Positions 32,898-41,779 of a DNA stretch of 64,000 bases are shown piece after piece. The translations under genes were made by a program, and so were the position numbers. Each line of letters starts with the position of its first letter. The first letter of the stretch is position 1. The stretch spans positions 2,604,001 to 2,668,000 of the forward strand of contig NZ_LT598653.1 in the NCBI RefSeq assembly GCF_900078365.1, written 5' to 3'. The notes under the pieces are model-generated. The model did not search any database. It worked only from the letters and a program-made list of their open reading frames with translations, and had not been told where the DNA came from. The DNA is from an uncultured Sphingopyxis sp. GTDB lineage: Bacteria; Pseudomonadota; Alphaproteobacteria; Sphingomonadales; Sphingomonadaceae.

Positions 32898-34082
32898 ATG
32901 TCTGTCCGAATGGCCCTTGCCAAGCTTTGCGCCTGCACCTGCGGCGGGGCGATCATCGGTAGCGGCGCGATGCAGATCACCGACGTCCCGAAGGCGCGGG
33001 CGCAAGTCCAGTCCTGCTCGCCTTGCGTCGCCAAGAAAAAGGTCGTGCGCAAACGCCACGCGGCGCGCAAGAAGGTGAAGCGCGTCCGCCGCGTCGTCAC
33101 GACGAAGAAGGTGATCCGCACCGTCACTCCGCAGACGCAGGTGGTGACGCAGACGATCCCCCTGCCCCCGATCCCCTACGCGCCCTTTCCGCAATCGGGC
33201 TGGGAAGGTGGCGGCGGCAGCGGCGGCGGCGGCGTGACGGTCATCGGCGGCGGCTTTGGCGGCGGTTTCGGGGGGGGCTTCTTCGGGGGTTTCTTCGGCG
33301 GCAGCTCGGGCGGCGGCAGCAGCGGCAGCATCGTCGTCACCTCGACGACGACCGGCGGCGTGTCGACCTCGACCAGCACCTCGTCGGGGGTGTCGACCTC
33401 GACCGGGGGCGTCTCGACGTCCACGGGCAGCGTTTCCACTTCAACGGGCGGGGTTTCGACTTCGACCGGCAGCGTCAGCACGTCGTCGGGCAATGTCTCG
33501 ACCTCGACGGGCAGCGTCAGCACCTCGACCTCTTCGGGCAATGTGTCGACCTCGACCGGCAGCGTCAGCACCTCGTCGTCGAGCAGCAGCTCGTCGTCGA
33601 GTTCCTCTTCGTCGTCCTCATCCTCCTCGTCGAGCTCCTCGTCGTCGGGCGGCAGCTCGCACGGCCACGGCAGCTCGGGCTGGGGCAGTTCCTCGCACGG
33701 CGGGAGCTCGTCGCACGGGGGCAGCTCGAGCAGCTCGGGCGGATCGGGCAGCAGTTCGTCCTCCTCTTCCTCGTCCAGTTCCTCCTCCTCGTCGAGCAGC
33801 AGCACGTCGAGCGGCGCCACCTCGTCGGGCGCGACCGGCGGCAGCAGCAGCTTCGGCTCGACCGGCAGCAGCAGTTCGTCGTCGTCGTCCTCATCGAGCA
33901 GCAGCAGTTCGTCGTCGAGTTCCTCCTCGTCGAGCTCGGGCGGCAGCACCAGCAGTTCGTCGGGCGATCCGACCCCTGTTCCCGCGCCGCCGATGATGCT
34001 ATTGTTCGGGGCAGCGGCAGCCGCGCTGGTCGCGCGCCGCCGCGCGGCGAATCGCAACGGCGACGACGCCGACGCGGCCTGA
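32898..34082 (+). CDS. Polyserine surface protein with PEP-CTERM-like C-terminus
   Basis: 394 residues. An N-terminal Cys-containing signal-like segment (residues 1-36), a strongly basic region (KKKVVRKRHAARKKVKRVRR), a Pro stretch, a glycine-rich segment, degenerate VSTSTG repeats (about residues 155-225), then three long serine runs. The longest has 25 serines (33573-33647) and uses all six serine codons. The C-terminus TPVPAPPMMLLFGAAAAAL then VARRR has PEP-CTERM architecture: Pro-rich signature, hydrophobic helix, Arg cluster; a ten-residue tail follows, longer than usual. Such proteins are sorted by exosortase and often glycosylated. The long minus-strand frame here is an Asp/Glu-rich shadow. 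The ATG at 32898 follows GAGAAGCCT. Confidence 0.75.
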   Translation: MSVRMALAKLCACTCGGAIIGSGAMQITDVPKARAQVQSCSPCVAKKKVVRKRHAARKKVKRVRRVVTTKKVIRTVTPQTQVVTQTIPLPPIPYAPFPQSGWEGGGGSGGGGVTVIGGGFGGGFGGGFFGGFFGGSSGGGSSGSIVVTSTTTGGVSTSTSTSSGVSTSTGGVSTSTGSVSTSTGGVSTSTGSVSTSSGNVSTSTGSVSTSTSSGNVSTSTGSVSTSSSSSSSSSSSSSSSSSSSSSSSSSGGSSHGHGSSGWGSSSHGGSSSHGGSSSSSGGSGSSSSSSSSSSSSSSSSSSTSSGATSSGATGGSSSFGSTGSSSSSSSSSSSSSSSSSSSSSSSSGGSTSSSSGDPTPVPAPPMMLLFGAAAAALVARRRAANRNGDDADAA

Positions 34083-34126
34083 GAAATCCACTGGCGGTCA
34101 GGGGGGCTAACCCGGACCACCGAACT

Positions 34127-34158
34127 AAGGGCTGCCCCCTTCGGGGCGGCCCTTTTTT
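34127..34158 (+). terminator. Terminator of the polyserine gene
   Basis: AAGGGCTGCCCC-CTTC-GGGGCGGCCC followed by TTTTTT, 44 bases after the stop codon. Confidence 0.9.
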
Positions 34159-34200
34159 GGGTCCGGTCGAATCAGTTTGCGAAATGGAAAACTATTTGAC

Positions 34201-34212
34201 ATGGTTCACCAT
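34201..34212 (+). promoter_or_regulatory. Dyad over the ArsR gene start
   Basis: ATGGT-TC-ACCAT is a perfect inverted repeat lying directly on the first codons and preceded by TTGACA. Position and symmetry suit autorepression by the ArsR protein, but this is inferred. Confidence 0.35.
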
Positions 34213-34557
34213 ATGGCAAACCAAACACAGTCGCTCGATTCGGTTTTTCACGCGCTCGCCGATCCGACGCGGCGCGCCGTGATCAGCCGGCTTCTGGACG
34301 GCGCGGCGCCCGTCAAGCGCCTGTCCGAACCGTTCCAAATGGGTCTGCCCGCCTTTCTGAAACATCTTTCGGTGCTGGAGGCATCGGGACTGATCCACAC
34401 CGAAAAGCACGGCCGTGTCCGCAACTGCCGCATCGATGCCGCGCGGCTCGCGGCGGCCGAGGGCTGGCTCGCGGAGCAACGCGCCATCTGGCAGGGCCGC
34501 ACCGACCGCCTCGCCGCTTTCGTCGAATCGCAACACCCTCCGGAGGAGCCAACATGA
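34201..34557 (+). CDS. ArsR family transcriptional regulator
   Basis: 118-residue winged-helix repressor: LDSVFHALADPTRRAVISRL, then GLPAFLKHLSVLEASGLI (recognition helix region), HTEKHGRVRNCRI (wing). No metal-binding Cys pair of ArsR/SmtB is present; this subgroup is typically paired with an SRPBCC gene, as here with a 4-base overlap. Start ATG could be 34201 (MVHHMANQ) or 34213; neither has a strong ribosome-binding site. A 5-bp dyad covers the first codons and may be the operator. Confidence 0.88.
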   Translation: MVHHMANQTQSLDSVFHALADPTRRAVISRLLDGAAPVKRLSEPFQMGLPAFLKHLSVLEASGLIHTEKHGRVRNCRIDAARLAAAEGWLAEQRAIWQGRTDRLAAFVESQHPPEEPT

Positions 34558-35012
34558 GCAAAAGCGAACTCACGATCTCGCGCCACATCGCCGCGCCGCC
34601 ATCGGCCGTGTGGGACGCGTGGAGCGACCCCGCAAAGCTTGCGCAATGGTGGATCCCCGCGCCGATCATATGCCGGGTCGACAAGCTCGACCTCACCCCC
34701 GGCGGCGGCTTCGTGACGCGGATGCGCGAGGGCGACGGCGATTTCCGGCCGCATGTCGACGGCTGCTTCCTCGAAGCGATTCCGAACGAACGCCTGGTCT
34801 TCACCACCGTCCTCACCGAAGGCTGGCAGCCTGCCGAACCCTGGCTCGCATTGACCGCGATCCTGACCTTCGAGGCGAAGGACGGCGGCACGCTCTACTC
34901 GGCGCGCGTGCTGCACAAGACCCCTGAGGACAGCGCGAAGCATGAAGAAATGGGCTTTTACGAAGGCTGGGGCACGGCGATCGGCCAGCTCGCGGCGCTG
35001 ATCGAACGCTAA
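34554..35012 (+). CDS. SRPBCC (AHSA1-like) domain protein
   Basis: 152-residue START/Bet v1-like fold protein with a hydrophobic ligand cavity. Typical features: ISRHIAAPPSAVWDAWSDPAKLAQWW split at residues 9-34, the central RLVFTTVLTEGW strand and the C-terminal helix EEMGFYEGWGTAIGQLAALIE. Substrate unknown. Start codon overlaps the ArsR stop (ATGA), so the pair is coupled and probably responds to a common signal. Confidence 0.9.
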   Translation: MSKSELTISRHIAAPPSAVWDAWSDPAKLAQWWIPAPIICRVDKLDLTPGGGFVTRMREGDGDFRPHVDGCFLEAIPNERLVFTTVLTEGWQPAEPWLALTAILTFEAKDGGTLYSARVLHKTPEDSAKHEEMGFYEGWGTAIGQLAALIER

Positions 35013-35019
35013 TTGAAAC

Positions 35020-35047
35020 CGTCGCCCCCGCCTTCGCGGGGGCGACG
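35020..35047. repeat. Family B single hairpin
   Basis: GTCGCCCCCGCCTTCGCGGG then GGCGAC forms one self-complementary hairpin, equal to one half of the paired family B elements at 37236, 45672 and 53199. It is a solitary REP-like unit upstream of serS. Confidence 0.75.
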
Positions 35048-35090
35048 ATCGAGACTTGCACCGCCCGCGCCGCAACGCCATAGCGCCGCC

Positions 35091-36371
35091 ATGCACGACA
35101 TCCGCCTGATCCGGGACGATCCCGCAGCGTTCGACGCCGGCCTCGCGCGCCGCGGCCTCGAACCTCTGTCCGCCGAAATCCTCGCCGCCGACGCATCGCT
35201 CCGCGCGCTGCAGACCGAGATCCAGGCCGCGCTCGCGCGCCGCAACGAGGCGTCGAAGCTGATCGGCCAGGCGATGGCCGGGGGCGACAAGGACAAGGCC
35301 GAGGCGCTGAAGGCCGAAGTCGCCGAACTCAAGGCCTCCCTCCCCGCGAAGGAAGAGGCCGAGCGCGAGCAGCTCGCCGCGCTGCAGGACAGACTCGCCG
35401 CGCTCCCGAACATTCCCGCCGCCGACGTTCCCGACGGCGAGGATGAGGAAGCCAATGCCGAGATTTCGCGGTGGGGCACGCCGCGCAGCTTCGATTTCAG
35501 CCCAAAGGAACATGCCGACTTCGCCCCCGCGCTCGGGCTCGACTTCGAAACCGCGGCCAAAATGTCGGGCGCGCGCTTCGCTTTCCTCAAAGGCCAGATG
35601 GCGCGGCTCGAACGCGCGCTCGGCCAGTTCATGATCGACCGGCAGACGATCGAGGCGGGCTATACCGAATGCGCGACCCCGCTGATGGTCCGCGACGAGG
35701 CGGCGTTCGGCACGGCGCAGCTGCCGAAATTCCGCGAGGACCTGTTCCAGACCACCGACGGCCGCTGGCTCATTTCGACCTCCGAAATGAGCCTGACCAA
35801 CGCGGTGCGCGAGGAAATCCTCTCCGAAGCCGAGCTGCCGGTCCGCATGACCGCGCTCACCCCCTGCTTCCGCTCCGAGGCGGGTTCGGCGGGCCGCGAC
35901 ACGCGCGGCTATATCCGCCAGCATCAGTTCTGGAAGGTCGAGCTCGTCTCGATCGTCCGCCCCGAGGACAGCGACGCCGAGCTCGAACGCAAGACGCGCG
36001 CCGCCGAATCGATCCTCGAGGCGCTCGAACTGCCGTACCGGAAAATGCTGCTGTGCAGCGGCGACATGGGCTTCGCGGCGCGCAAGACCTATGACCTCGA
36101 AGTCTGGCTGCCCGGCCAGAACGCCTATCGCGAGATTTCGAGCTGCTCGAACTGCGGCGACTTTCAGGCACGGCGTATGAACACGCGTTTCCGCCGCGGG
36201 GATGCGAAGGGCAACGAGTTCGTCCACACGCTCAACGGCTCGGGCCTTGCGGTCGGGCGCACGCTCGTCGCGATCCTCGAAAACTACCAGCAGGCCGACG
36301 GCAGCGTCGATATTCCGAAGGCGCTGCTGCCCTATATGGGCGGGATTACGCGGCTGACCCCGATCAACTAA
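35091..36371 (+). CDS. serS: Seryl-tRNA synthetase
   Basis: Class II aminoacyl-tRNA synthetase, 426 residues. The N-terminal antiparallel coiled coil that grips the tRNA long arm spans about residues 30-100. Catalytic motifs: TSEMSLTN, motif 2 CFRSEAGSAGRDTRGYIRQH followed by QFWKVE, and motif 3 LNGSGLAVGRTLVAILENYQ. The ATG at 35091 (MHDIRLIRDDP) is the family start; the frame upstream is repeat-derived. Followed by a family F repeat and surE. Confidence 0.97.
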   Translation: MHDIRLIRDDPAAFDAGLARRGLEPLSAEILAADASLRALQTEIQAALARRNEASKLIGQAMAGGDKDKAEALKAEVAELKASLPAKEEAEREQLAALQDRLAALPNIPAADVPDGEDEEANAEISRWGTPRSFDFSPKEHADFAPALGLDFETAAKMSGARFAFLKGQMARLERALGQFMIDRQTIEAGYTECATPLMVRDEAAFGTAQLPKFREDLFQTTDGRWLISTSEMSLTNAVREEILSEAELPVRMTALTPCFRSEAGSAGRDTRGYIRQHQFWKVELVSIVRPEDSDAELERKTRAAESILEALELPYRKMLLCSGDMGFAARKTYDLEVWLPGQNAYREISSCSNCGDFQARRMNTRFRRGDAKGNEFVHTLNGSGLAVGRTLVAILENYQQADGSVDIPKALLPYMGGITRLTPIN

Positions 36372-36375
36372 CCAT

Positions 36376-36450
36376 CGTCACCCCGGACTTGATCCGGGGC
36401 CCCGCTTTCGACGTTGCTGAGCGGGACCCCGGATCAAGTCCGGGGTGACG
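36376..36450. repeat. Family F REPIN-like element (copy 2)
   Basis: CGTCACCCCGGACTTGATCC at the left, inverse at the right. Nearly the same as the copy at 17214-17288. It lies between the co-directional serS and surE. Confidence 0.9.
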
Positions 36451-36469
36451 AAGAAGGAAAGACCGAATC

Positions 36470-37231
36470 TTGCGCATCCTCCTCACCAACGACGACGGCT
36501 ATCACGCCCCCGGCATGGCGGTGCTGGAGGCGATCGCGCGCCAGCTTTCGGACGACATCTGGGTCTGCGCCCCGTCCGAGGAACAGTCGGGCGCCGGCCA
36601 CTCGCTCACCCTCTCGCGCCCGGTGCGCATCCGCGAGCATGGCGAGCGGCGCTGGTCGTGCAGCGGCACCCCGACCGATTCGGTGATGATGGCGATCGGC
36701 AAGCTGATGCCCGAAAAGCCCGACCTGATCCTCTCGGGCGTCAACCGCGGCGCCAACCTCGGCGATGACATCACTTATTCGGGCACCGTCTCGGCGGCGA
36801 TCGAGGGCGCGCTCGCGGGCATTCCGGCGATCGCGCTCAGCCAGGTCTATGCGAAGGAAGGCATGGGCGACAGCGTGCCGTTCGAGGCCGCCGAACAATG
36901 GGGCGCGAAGGTGTTGCGCCCGCTGCTCGATTTCGACATGGCGCCGCGCACGCTGATCAACGTCAACTTCCCCGCGATCCCCGCCGCCGAGGTCAGGGGC
37001 ATCCGCGTGACGCGGCAGGGCTTTCACGATTACGGCCGCGGCTCGATCGTCGAGGGCACCGACCCGCGCGGCTACCGCTACTACTGGTTCGGCCTCCACG
37101 GCATCGAGCACAGCCTCGGCCACGACAGCGACCTGGAAGCGATCGACGACCGATATATCTCGGTCACTCCGCTCCAGCTCGACCTGACCCACGACGCCTC
37201 GCTCGCCGCGCTGCGCGGCGCTTATGGCTAG
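36470..37231 (+). CDS. surE: 5'/3'-nucleotidase SurE
   Basis: Metal-dependent nucleoside monophosphatase and survival protein, 253 residues. The metal site NDDG is at residues 7-10 with D8 and D9, then ILSGVNRGANLGDDITYSGT (Asn and Thr ligands). CSGTPTDSVMMA is also typical. The start is TTG at 36470, the only start that yields the MRILLTNDDG beginning. The classical surE-pcm-nlpD neighbours are absent; serS-surE is a common order in alphaproteobacteria. Confidence 0.96.
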   Translation: MRILLTNDDGYHAPGMAVLEAIARQLSDDIWVCAPSEEQSGAGHSLTLSRPVRIREHGERRWSCSGTPTDSVMMAIGKLMPEKPDLILSGVNRGANLGDDITYSGTVSAAIEGALAGIPAIALSQVYAKEGMGDSVPFEAAEQWGAKVLRPLLDFDMAPRTLINVNFPAIPAAEVRGIRVTRQGFHDYGRGSIVEGTDPRGYRYYWFGLHGIEHSLGHDSDLEAIDDRYISVTPLQLDLTHDASLAALRGAYG

Positions 37232-37235
37232 GAAC

Positions 37236-37326
37236 CGTCGCCCCCGCGAAGGCGGGGGCCGCTGGCAACATTTTGCTTCGTCGCCGCGTAAGCCCGACAG
37301 CGGCCCCCGCCTTCGCGGGGGCGACG
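37236..37326. repeat. Family B REPIN-like element (copy 1)
   Basis: Two inverted hairpins, CGTCGCCCCCGCGAAGGCGG on the left and the mirror on the right ending GGGGGCGACG. It lies between surE and the K+ channel gene. Confidence 0.9.
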
Positions 37327-37387
37327 GACTTGGCCGATTGAAATCAACCGCTAGCCACCGCCCCCGTGCTTTGGCACAAGGGCCGCG

Positions 37388-38467
37388 ATGAGCAAGCGGC
37401 CGAACCCGAAGCTGCAGATTCAGAGCGGCCTTCACCTGCTGAAGCGCGCGAGCAAATGGCCGATCTGGGCCGACCTCGCTACGCGGCTCGGCATCGCCTT
37501 CTTCCTGATCGCGATCGTCGTGCTCGTCCACTGGATCGACCGCGCGGGGCTGAAGGACAGCCACGACGGCCAGATTAGTTTCCTCGACGTCGTCTATTTC
37601 ACGATGATCTCTGTCACCACCACCGGCTTCGGCGACATCGCGCCGGTGTCCGACCGCTCGCGGCTGATCGAGGCGGTGATCGTGACGCCGATCCGCATCG
37701 CGGTGCTCTTCATCTTCGTCGGCACCGCCTATCAGTTCGCGATCAAGAAAATATGGGAAAAATGGCGTATGGCCCGCATTCAGGAAAAGCTCACCGACCA
37801 TATCGTCGTGCTCGGCTATGGTATCAGCGGTGCCGAAGCGGTGCATGAACTGATCCAGCGCGGCACCGATCCCGCGTGCATCGTCGTGATCGATCAGTCG
37901 CGAAGCCGCATCAATGCCGCGCAAACCGCGGGCTGCAACGTGCTGGAGGGCGATGCCTCGAACGACGAGACGCTGATCGACGTGCGCATCGCCGAGGCGC
38001 AATCCGTGCTCGTCTCTGCCGGCCGCGACGACACGTCGATCCTGATCGTGCTCACCGTGCGCCATCTCGCGCCGCATGTGCCGATCAGCGTCGTCATCCG
38101 CGCGCAGGACAATGAGCTGCTCGCGCGGCAGGCGGGCGCGAACAATGTCATCAACCCGGTCAGCTTCACCGGGCTGCTGCTCGCGGGGTCGGCGCAGGGC
38201 GCGCATGTCGCCGACTATATGGCCGACCTCGCCAGCATCGGCGGCCGCGTCCAGCTGCGCGAGCGGCCGGTCGCCGCCGAGGAGGTAGGACGCAGCCTCG
38301 ATCACCTATCGAGCGGCGGCCGGGGCCTGCGCGTCTATCGCGGCGGCAAACCCTATGGCTTCTGGGAGCCCGAGGTGCAGCGGCTCGAAGCCGGCGATCA
38401 GGTCGTCGAGGTCATCAGCTGCGAGCCATCCGAAGCGAGCGTGCCGGGCGATCAGCCCCGCCAGTAG
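37388..38467 (+). CDS. Potassium channel protein with RCK (TrkA-N) domain
   Basis: 359-residue two-helix channel subunit. Membrane segments are near residues 33-52 and 95-117, separated by a pore loop with the selectivity filter TTTGFGD, a variant of TVGYGD. A RCK N-domain follows from about 137 (HIVVLGYGISGAEAVHELI, dinucleotide-type GxGxxG with V-I-D acidic end), then a C-terminal domain. Probably a K+ channel gated by a cytoplasmic ligand, inner membrane. Its last 16 bases overlap the convergent DUF423 gene. Confidence 0.9.
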   Translation: MSKRPNPKLQIQSGLHLLKRASKWPIWADLATRLGIAFFLIAIVVLVHWIDRAGLKDSHDGQISFLDVVYFTMISVTTTGFGDIAPVSDRSRLIEAVIVTPIRIAVLFIFVGTAYQFAIKKIWEKWRMARIQEKLTDHIVVLGYGISGAEAVHELIQRGTDPACIVVIDQSRSRINAAQTAGCNVLEGDASNDETLIDVRIAEAQSVLVSAGRDDTSILIVLTVRHLAPHVPISVVIRAQDNELLARQAGANNVINPVSFTGLLLAGSAQGAHVADYMADLASIGGRVQLRERPVAAEEVGRSLDHLSSGGRGLRVYRGGKPYGFWEPEVQRLEAGDQVVEVISCEPSEASVPGDQPRQ

Positions 38468-38781
38468 AGCCAGCCCGCCCAGAGCCAGCCGATGATCAGC
38501 AGCCCGCCGCCGATCGGCGTCACCGCACCCAGCCAGCGCGGCGCGCCCAATGCCATCGCATAGAGGGTCAGCGCAAAGATCGCCGCGCCGCCGAGCAGCA
38601 TGATCGCGGGCCCGCGCGCGAAGCCCATGATCGCGAGCGCCGCGACCGCGTGGACCAGCTGGTAGACGCCGCCGGTGCGCAGCCATTCGGCCTCCTGCGG
38701 CCCCGATGCGCCATGCGCGCCGAACGCGCCCGCCGCGACCGCCATCGCCGCCGAAATCGCCGCAAACGCCCCGATCGCCAT
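38452..38781 (-). CDS. DUF423 family membrane protein
   Basis: 109-residue inner-membrane protein with four hydrophobic segments; the DUF423 hallmark is AAGAFGAHG near the N-terminus followed by YQLVHAVAAL. Function unknown. Its 3' end overlaps the potassium-channel gene by 16 bases in convergent orientation, so the two mRNAs share complementary ends. Confidence 0.88.
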   Translation of the reverse strand: MAIGAFAAISAAMAVAAGAFGAHGASGPQEAEWLRTGGVYQLVHAVAALAIMGFARGPAIMLLGGAAIFALTLYAMALGAPRWLGAVTPIGGGLLIIGWLWAGWLYWRG

Positions 38782-38873
38782 ACGCTCTGCCCTTTCGTCC
38801 GAACCGCGCGCTCCATGCCCCGACGCGCCGCGCGTGACAAGGGGCGCGAAATCGACTATGGGCGCCGCCGATC

Positions 38874-40244
38874 ATGACAGTCAAAACGCTCCCCACCCAG
38901 CCGAAGGTCGGCATGGTTTCGCTCGGCTGCCCCAAGGCGCTCGTCGACAGCGAACGGATTCTCACGAAGCTGCGCGCCGACGGTTACGGCCTGTCGCCCG
39001 ATTATGCGGGCGCCGACGTCGTGCTCGTCAACACCTGCGGCTTCCTCGATTCGGCGAAGGAAGAAAGCCTCGAGGCGATCGGCGAAGCGATGGCCGAGAA
39101 CGGCCGCGTCATCGTCACCGGTTGCATGGGCAATGAGGCCGAGGTCATCCGCGCGCGCTTTCCCAAGGTGCTCGCGGTCACCGGCGCGCATCAATATGAG
39201 CAGGTCGTCGATGCCGTCCACGACGCCGCGCCGCCCACCCAAGGCCCCTTCATCGACCTCGTCCCCGAGGGCGGGCTGAAGCTCACCCCGCGCCACTACA
39301 GCTATCTGAAGATCAGCGAAGGCTGCAACCACAGCTGCTCCTTCTGCATCATCCCCGACCTGCGCGGCAAGCTGGTGTCGCGCCGCGTCGATGCGGTGCT
39401 GCGCGAGGCCGAGAAACTCGTCGCCGCGGGGACGAAGGAACTGCTGGTGATCAGCCAGGACACCTCGGCCTATGGCGTCGACATCCGCCACGACCCGCGC
39501 CAATGGCACGGCCGCGAAGTGCGCGCGCATATGACCGATCTCGCGCGCGAACTCGGCCAGCTTCGGACGAGCGAAGGCCGCGCGCCGTGGGTGCGCCTCC
39601 ACTATGTCTATCCCTATCCGCACGTCGACGCGGTGATCCCGCTGATGGCCGAAGGGCTGCTGACGCCTTACCTCGACATCCCGTTCCAGCACGCGAGCCC
39701 GAGCGTCCTCAAGCGCATGAAGCGCCCGGCGAACGAAGCGAAGGTGCTCGAACGGCTGAAGGCGTGGCGCGCCATCGCTCCCGACATCGCGATCCGCTCG
39801 AGCTTCGTCGTCGGCTTCCCCGGCGAGACCGAAGAGGATTTCCAGTATCTTCTCGACTGGCTCGACGAAGCGCAGCTCGACCGCGTCGGCGCCTTCCGCT
39901 TCGAACCCGTCGCGGGGGCGCAGGCGAATGCGCTCGACGATCCGGTGCCCGAAGAGGTCAAGGAAGAACGCTATCAGCGCATCATGGCGAAGACCGCCGC
40001 GATCAGCGCCGCGAAGCTCGCCGCCAAGATCGGCCGCACCCTCCCCGTCATCATCGACGAAGTCGGCGAGGCCGATGAGGAAGGCAGCATCGGCGCCACG
40101 GGCCGCAGCCAGGCCGACGCGCCCGAGATCGACGGCCATGTCTATCTGCGCGACGTCGCGGGGACGCTGCAGGCGGGCGACATCGTCGATGTCGAAATCG
40201 AGGACGCCGACGAGCACGACCTGTTCGGGGTCGTCGCGAGTTGA
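38874..40244 (+). CDS. rimO: Ribosomal protein uS12 methylthiotransferase
   Basis: Radical SAM enzyme that adds a methylthio group to Asp88 (E. coli numbering) of ribosomal protein S12. 456 residues: N-terminal UPF0004 cluster domain (VSLGCPKALVDSERI, NTCGFLDSAKEES, VTGCMG with three Cys), the radical SAM motif CNHSCSFC, and a C-terminal TRAM domain (about 390-456). GCPKALVDSE separates RimO from MiaB. Single gene; the DUF4403 gene follows on the same strand. Confidence 0.97.
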   Translation: MTVKTLPTQPKVGMVSLGCPKALVDSERILTKLRADGYGLSPDYAGADVVLVNTCGFLDSAKEESLEAIGEAMAENGRVIVTGCMGNEAEVIRARFPKVLAVTGAHQYEQVVDAVHDAAPPTQGPFIDLVPEGGLKLTPRHYSYLKISEGCNHSCSFCIIPDLRGKLVSRRVDAVLREAEKLVAAGTKELLVISQDTSAYGVDIRHDPRQWHGREVRAHMTDLARELGQLRTSEGRAPWVRLHYVYPYPHVDAVIPLMAEGLLTPYLDIPFQHASPSVLKRMKRPANEAKVLERLKAWRAIAPDIAIRSSFVVGFPGETEEDFQYLLDWLDEAQLDRVGAFRFEPVAGAQANALDDPVPEEVKEERYQRIMAKTAAISAAKLAAKIGRTLPVIIDEVGEADEEGSIGATGRSQADAPEIDGHVYLRDVAGTLQAGDIVDVEIEDADEHDLFGVVAS

Positions 40245-40306
40245 CACGATAGCGGAACGGCTTTGGCCTTTCGATGTTATCCAGAGACATCGAACAGAGG
40301 CCGTTC

Positions 40307-41779
40307 ATGCGTATCTCGAGGCTTGCCGCACTGCTTTCGCTGGGATTGCTCGCCGCCTGCGATCGCCGGGTCGAAGTCGAAGCGCCGCCGCGCGCGACCG
40401 AAAAAGCCCCCTCCCCGACGCAGGTTTCGCTGATCGCGGTGCCGATCGAGGCCGGCACGGCTTCGCTCAAGCAGGCGCTCGAACGCGCGGTGCCGCGAAC
40501 CTTGTGGACGATCGACCGGCGCGAGCGCGCCTGCGTCAGGCCGCAGCGGGTCGAGGTCTTCGGCCGAAAGGTCAAGGTCACCCCGCCGATCGCCTGCACG
40601 ATCACCGGACGAGTGACGCGCGGGGCCCTGCGGCTGCGCGGCGAGGGCGATGAGTTCGTCGTCGACGTGCCGCTCCATGCCCGGATCAGCGCACGCGACG
40701 TCGGCGGGGTGCTGAAGGGCGAGACCGCGACCGGCGCGGCGATGGCGCATGCGCGCATCCGCATCGAGCTGACGCCCGACTGGCGCACGCGGGGCAAGGC
40801 GCGCGTCACCTATGGCTGGACGCGGGCGCCGGGGATCGACTTTCTGGGCAAGCGGATCACCTTCACCGACGAGGCCGACGAGAAGCTGAAACCCGTGGTG
40901 GCGAGCGTCGAGCGCGAGGTGGCGCGCGAGATCGCGAAGATCGACATCCGCGGGCAGGCGGCCGACGTCTGGCGTCAGGCCTTCACCTCGCTCGAACTCA
41001 ACCGCGAAAATCCGCCGGTGTGGATGCGCGTCACACCGCAACGCCTTCTCTACGGCGGCTACCGGCTCGACGGGCAGCGGATTCGTATCGACCTGGGGCT
41101 CGAGGCCGTCACCGAAAGCTTCGTTTCGGAACGCCCGCCCGATCCCGCACCCACGCCGCTCCCCCGTCTCGTCCGCGAGACGCCGCGGCCGCATCTCGAC
41201 GTGCGCGTTCCCGTGATCGCCGACTATGCGCAGTTGCAACCGGTCATCGACCGCGCGCTCGCCAAGCGGGCGACGCGGCCCTTCGTACTGCCGAAGCTCG
41301 GCGCGATGGATGTGCGTTTCGGCAAGTCGACCCTCTATGGCGTCCCCGGCGGGCGGGTCGCGGTCGGCGTCGATGTCGAGGCGCGGCTGCGCGCGCGCGG
41401 CGGCGCGCCGACCCGCGGCCGCATCTGGATGACCGCGGTGCCGGTGAACGAGCCCGGATCGGCGAAAGTCCGCTTCACCGGCCTCGAGGTTAATGGCGAC
41501 ACCGACGGCGTCGGCGGCGACCTGCTCATCCTGCTCGGTCGCAGCGAGGGGTTCGCGCCGCTGATCGCCGATGCGCTGACGCAGAATTTCACCCGCGACC
41601 TGAACGAGTTGCAAGGCAAGATCAGACGCGCGGTGGACCAGCGCCGCGAGGGCGCCTTCGTCATCCGCACGCGCATCGACGGCTTCGAAACCGGCGCGAT
41701 CAAGGCCTATGGCGATGGGCTCTATCTGCCGGTGCGGATGATCGGCGCGGCGAGCGTCGATTATCGTCCGGCGAAATGA
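40307..41779 (+). CDS. DUF4403 family lipoprotein
   Basis: 490-residue predicted lipoprotein: MRISRLAALLSLGLLAAC gives a lipobox LAAC with Cys18. The rest matches DUF4403, a large beta-rich family with two repeated halves (SLIAVPIEAGTASLKQALERAVP at the start and VRVPVIADYAQLQPVIDRAL in the second half), suggesting a tubular lipid-binding (BPI/SMP-like) fold by analogy. Role unknown, likely envelope. The ATG at 40307 starts the signal peptide. The stop codon abuts that of the convergent pit gene with no spacer. Confidence 0.82.
   Translation: MRISRLAALLSLGLLAACDRRVEVEAPPRATEKAPSPTQVSLIAVPIEAGTASLKQALERAVPRTLWTIDRRERACVRPQRVEVFGRKVKVTPPIACTITGRVTRGALRLRGEGDEFVVDVPLHARISARDVGGVLKGETATGAAMAHARIRIELTPDWRTRGKARVTYGWTRAPGIDFLGKRITFTDEADEKLKPVVASVEREVAREIAKIDIRGQAADVWRQAFTSLELNRENPPVWMRVTPQRLLYGGYRLDGQRIRIDLGLEAVTESFVSERPPDPAPTPLPRLVRETPRPHLDVRVPVIADYAQLQPVIDRALAKRATRPFVLPKLGAMDVRFGKSTLYGVPGGRVAVGVDVEARLRARGGAPTRGRIWMTAVPVNEPGSAKVRFTGLEVNGDTDGVGGDLLILLGRSEGFAPLIADALTQNFTRDLNELQGKIRRAVDQRREGAFVIRTRIDGFETGAIKAYGDGLYLPVRMIGAASVDYRPAK

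Noticed and set aside
33176..34120. Minus-strand frame rich in Glu, Asp and Leu opposite the serine runs
   Set aside because: It is the direct complement of TCG/AGC/TCC serine codons; the plus-strand frame has a start, ribosome-binding site, C-terminal sorting signal and terminator.
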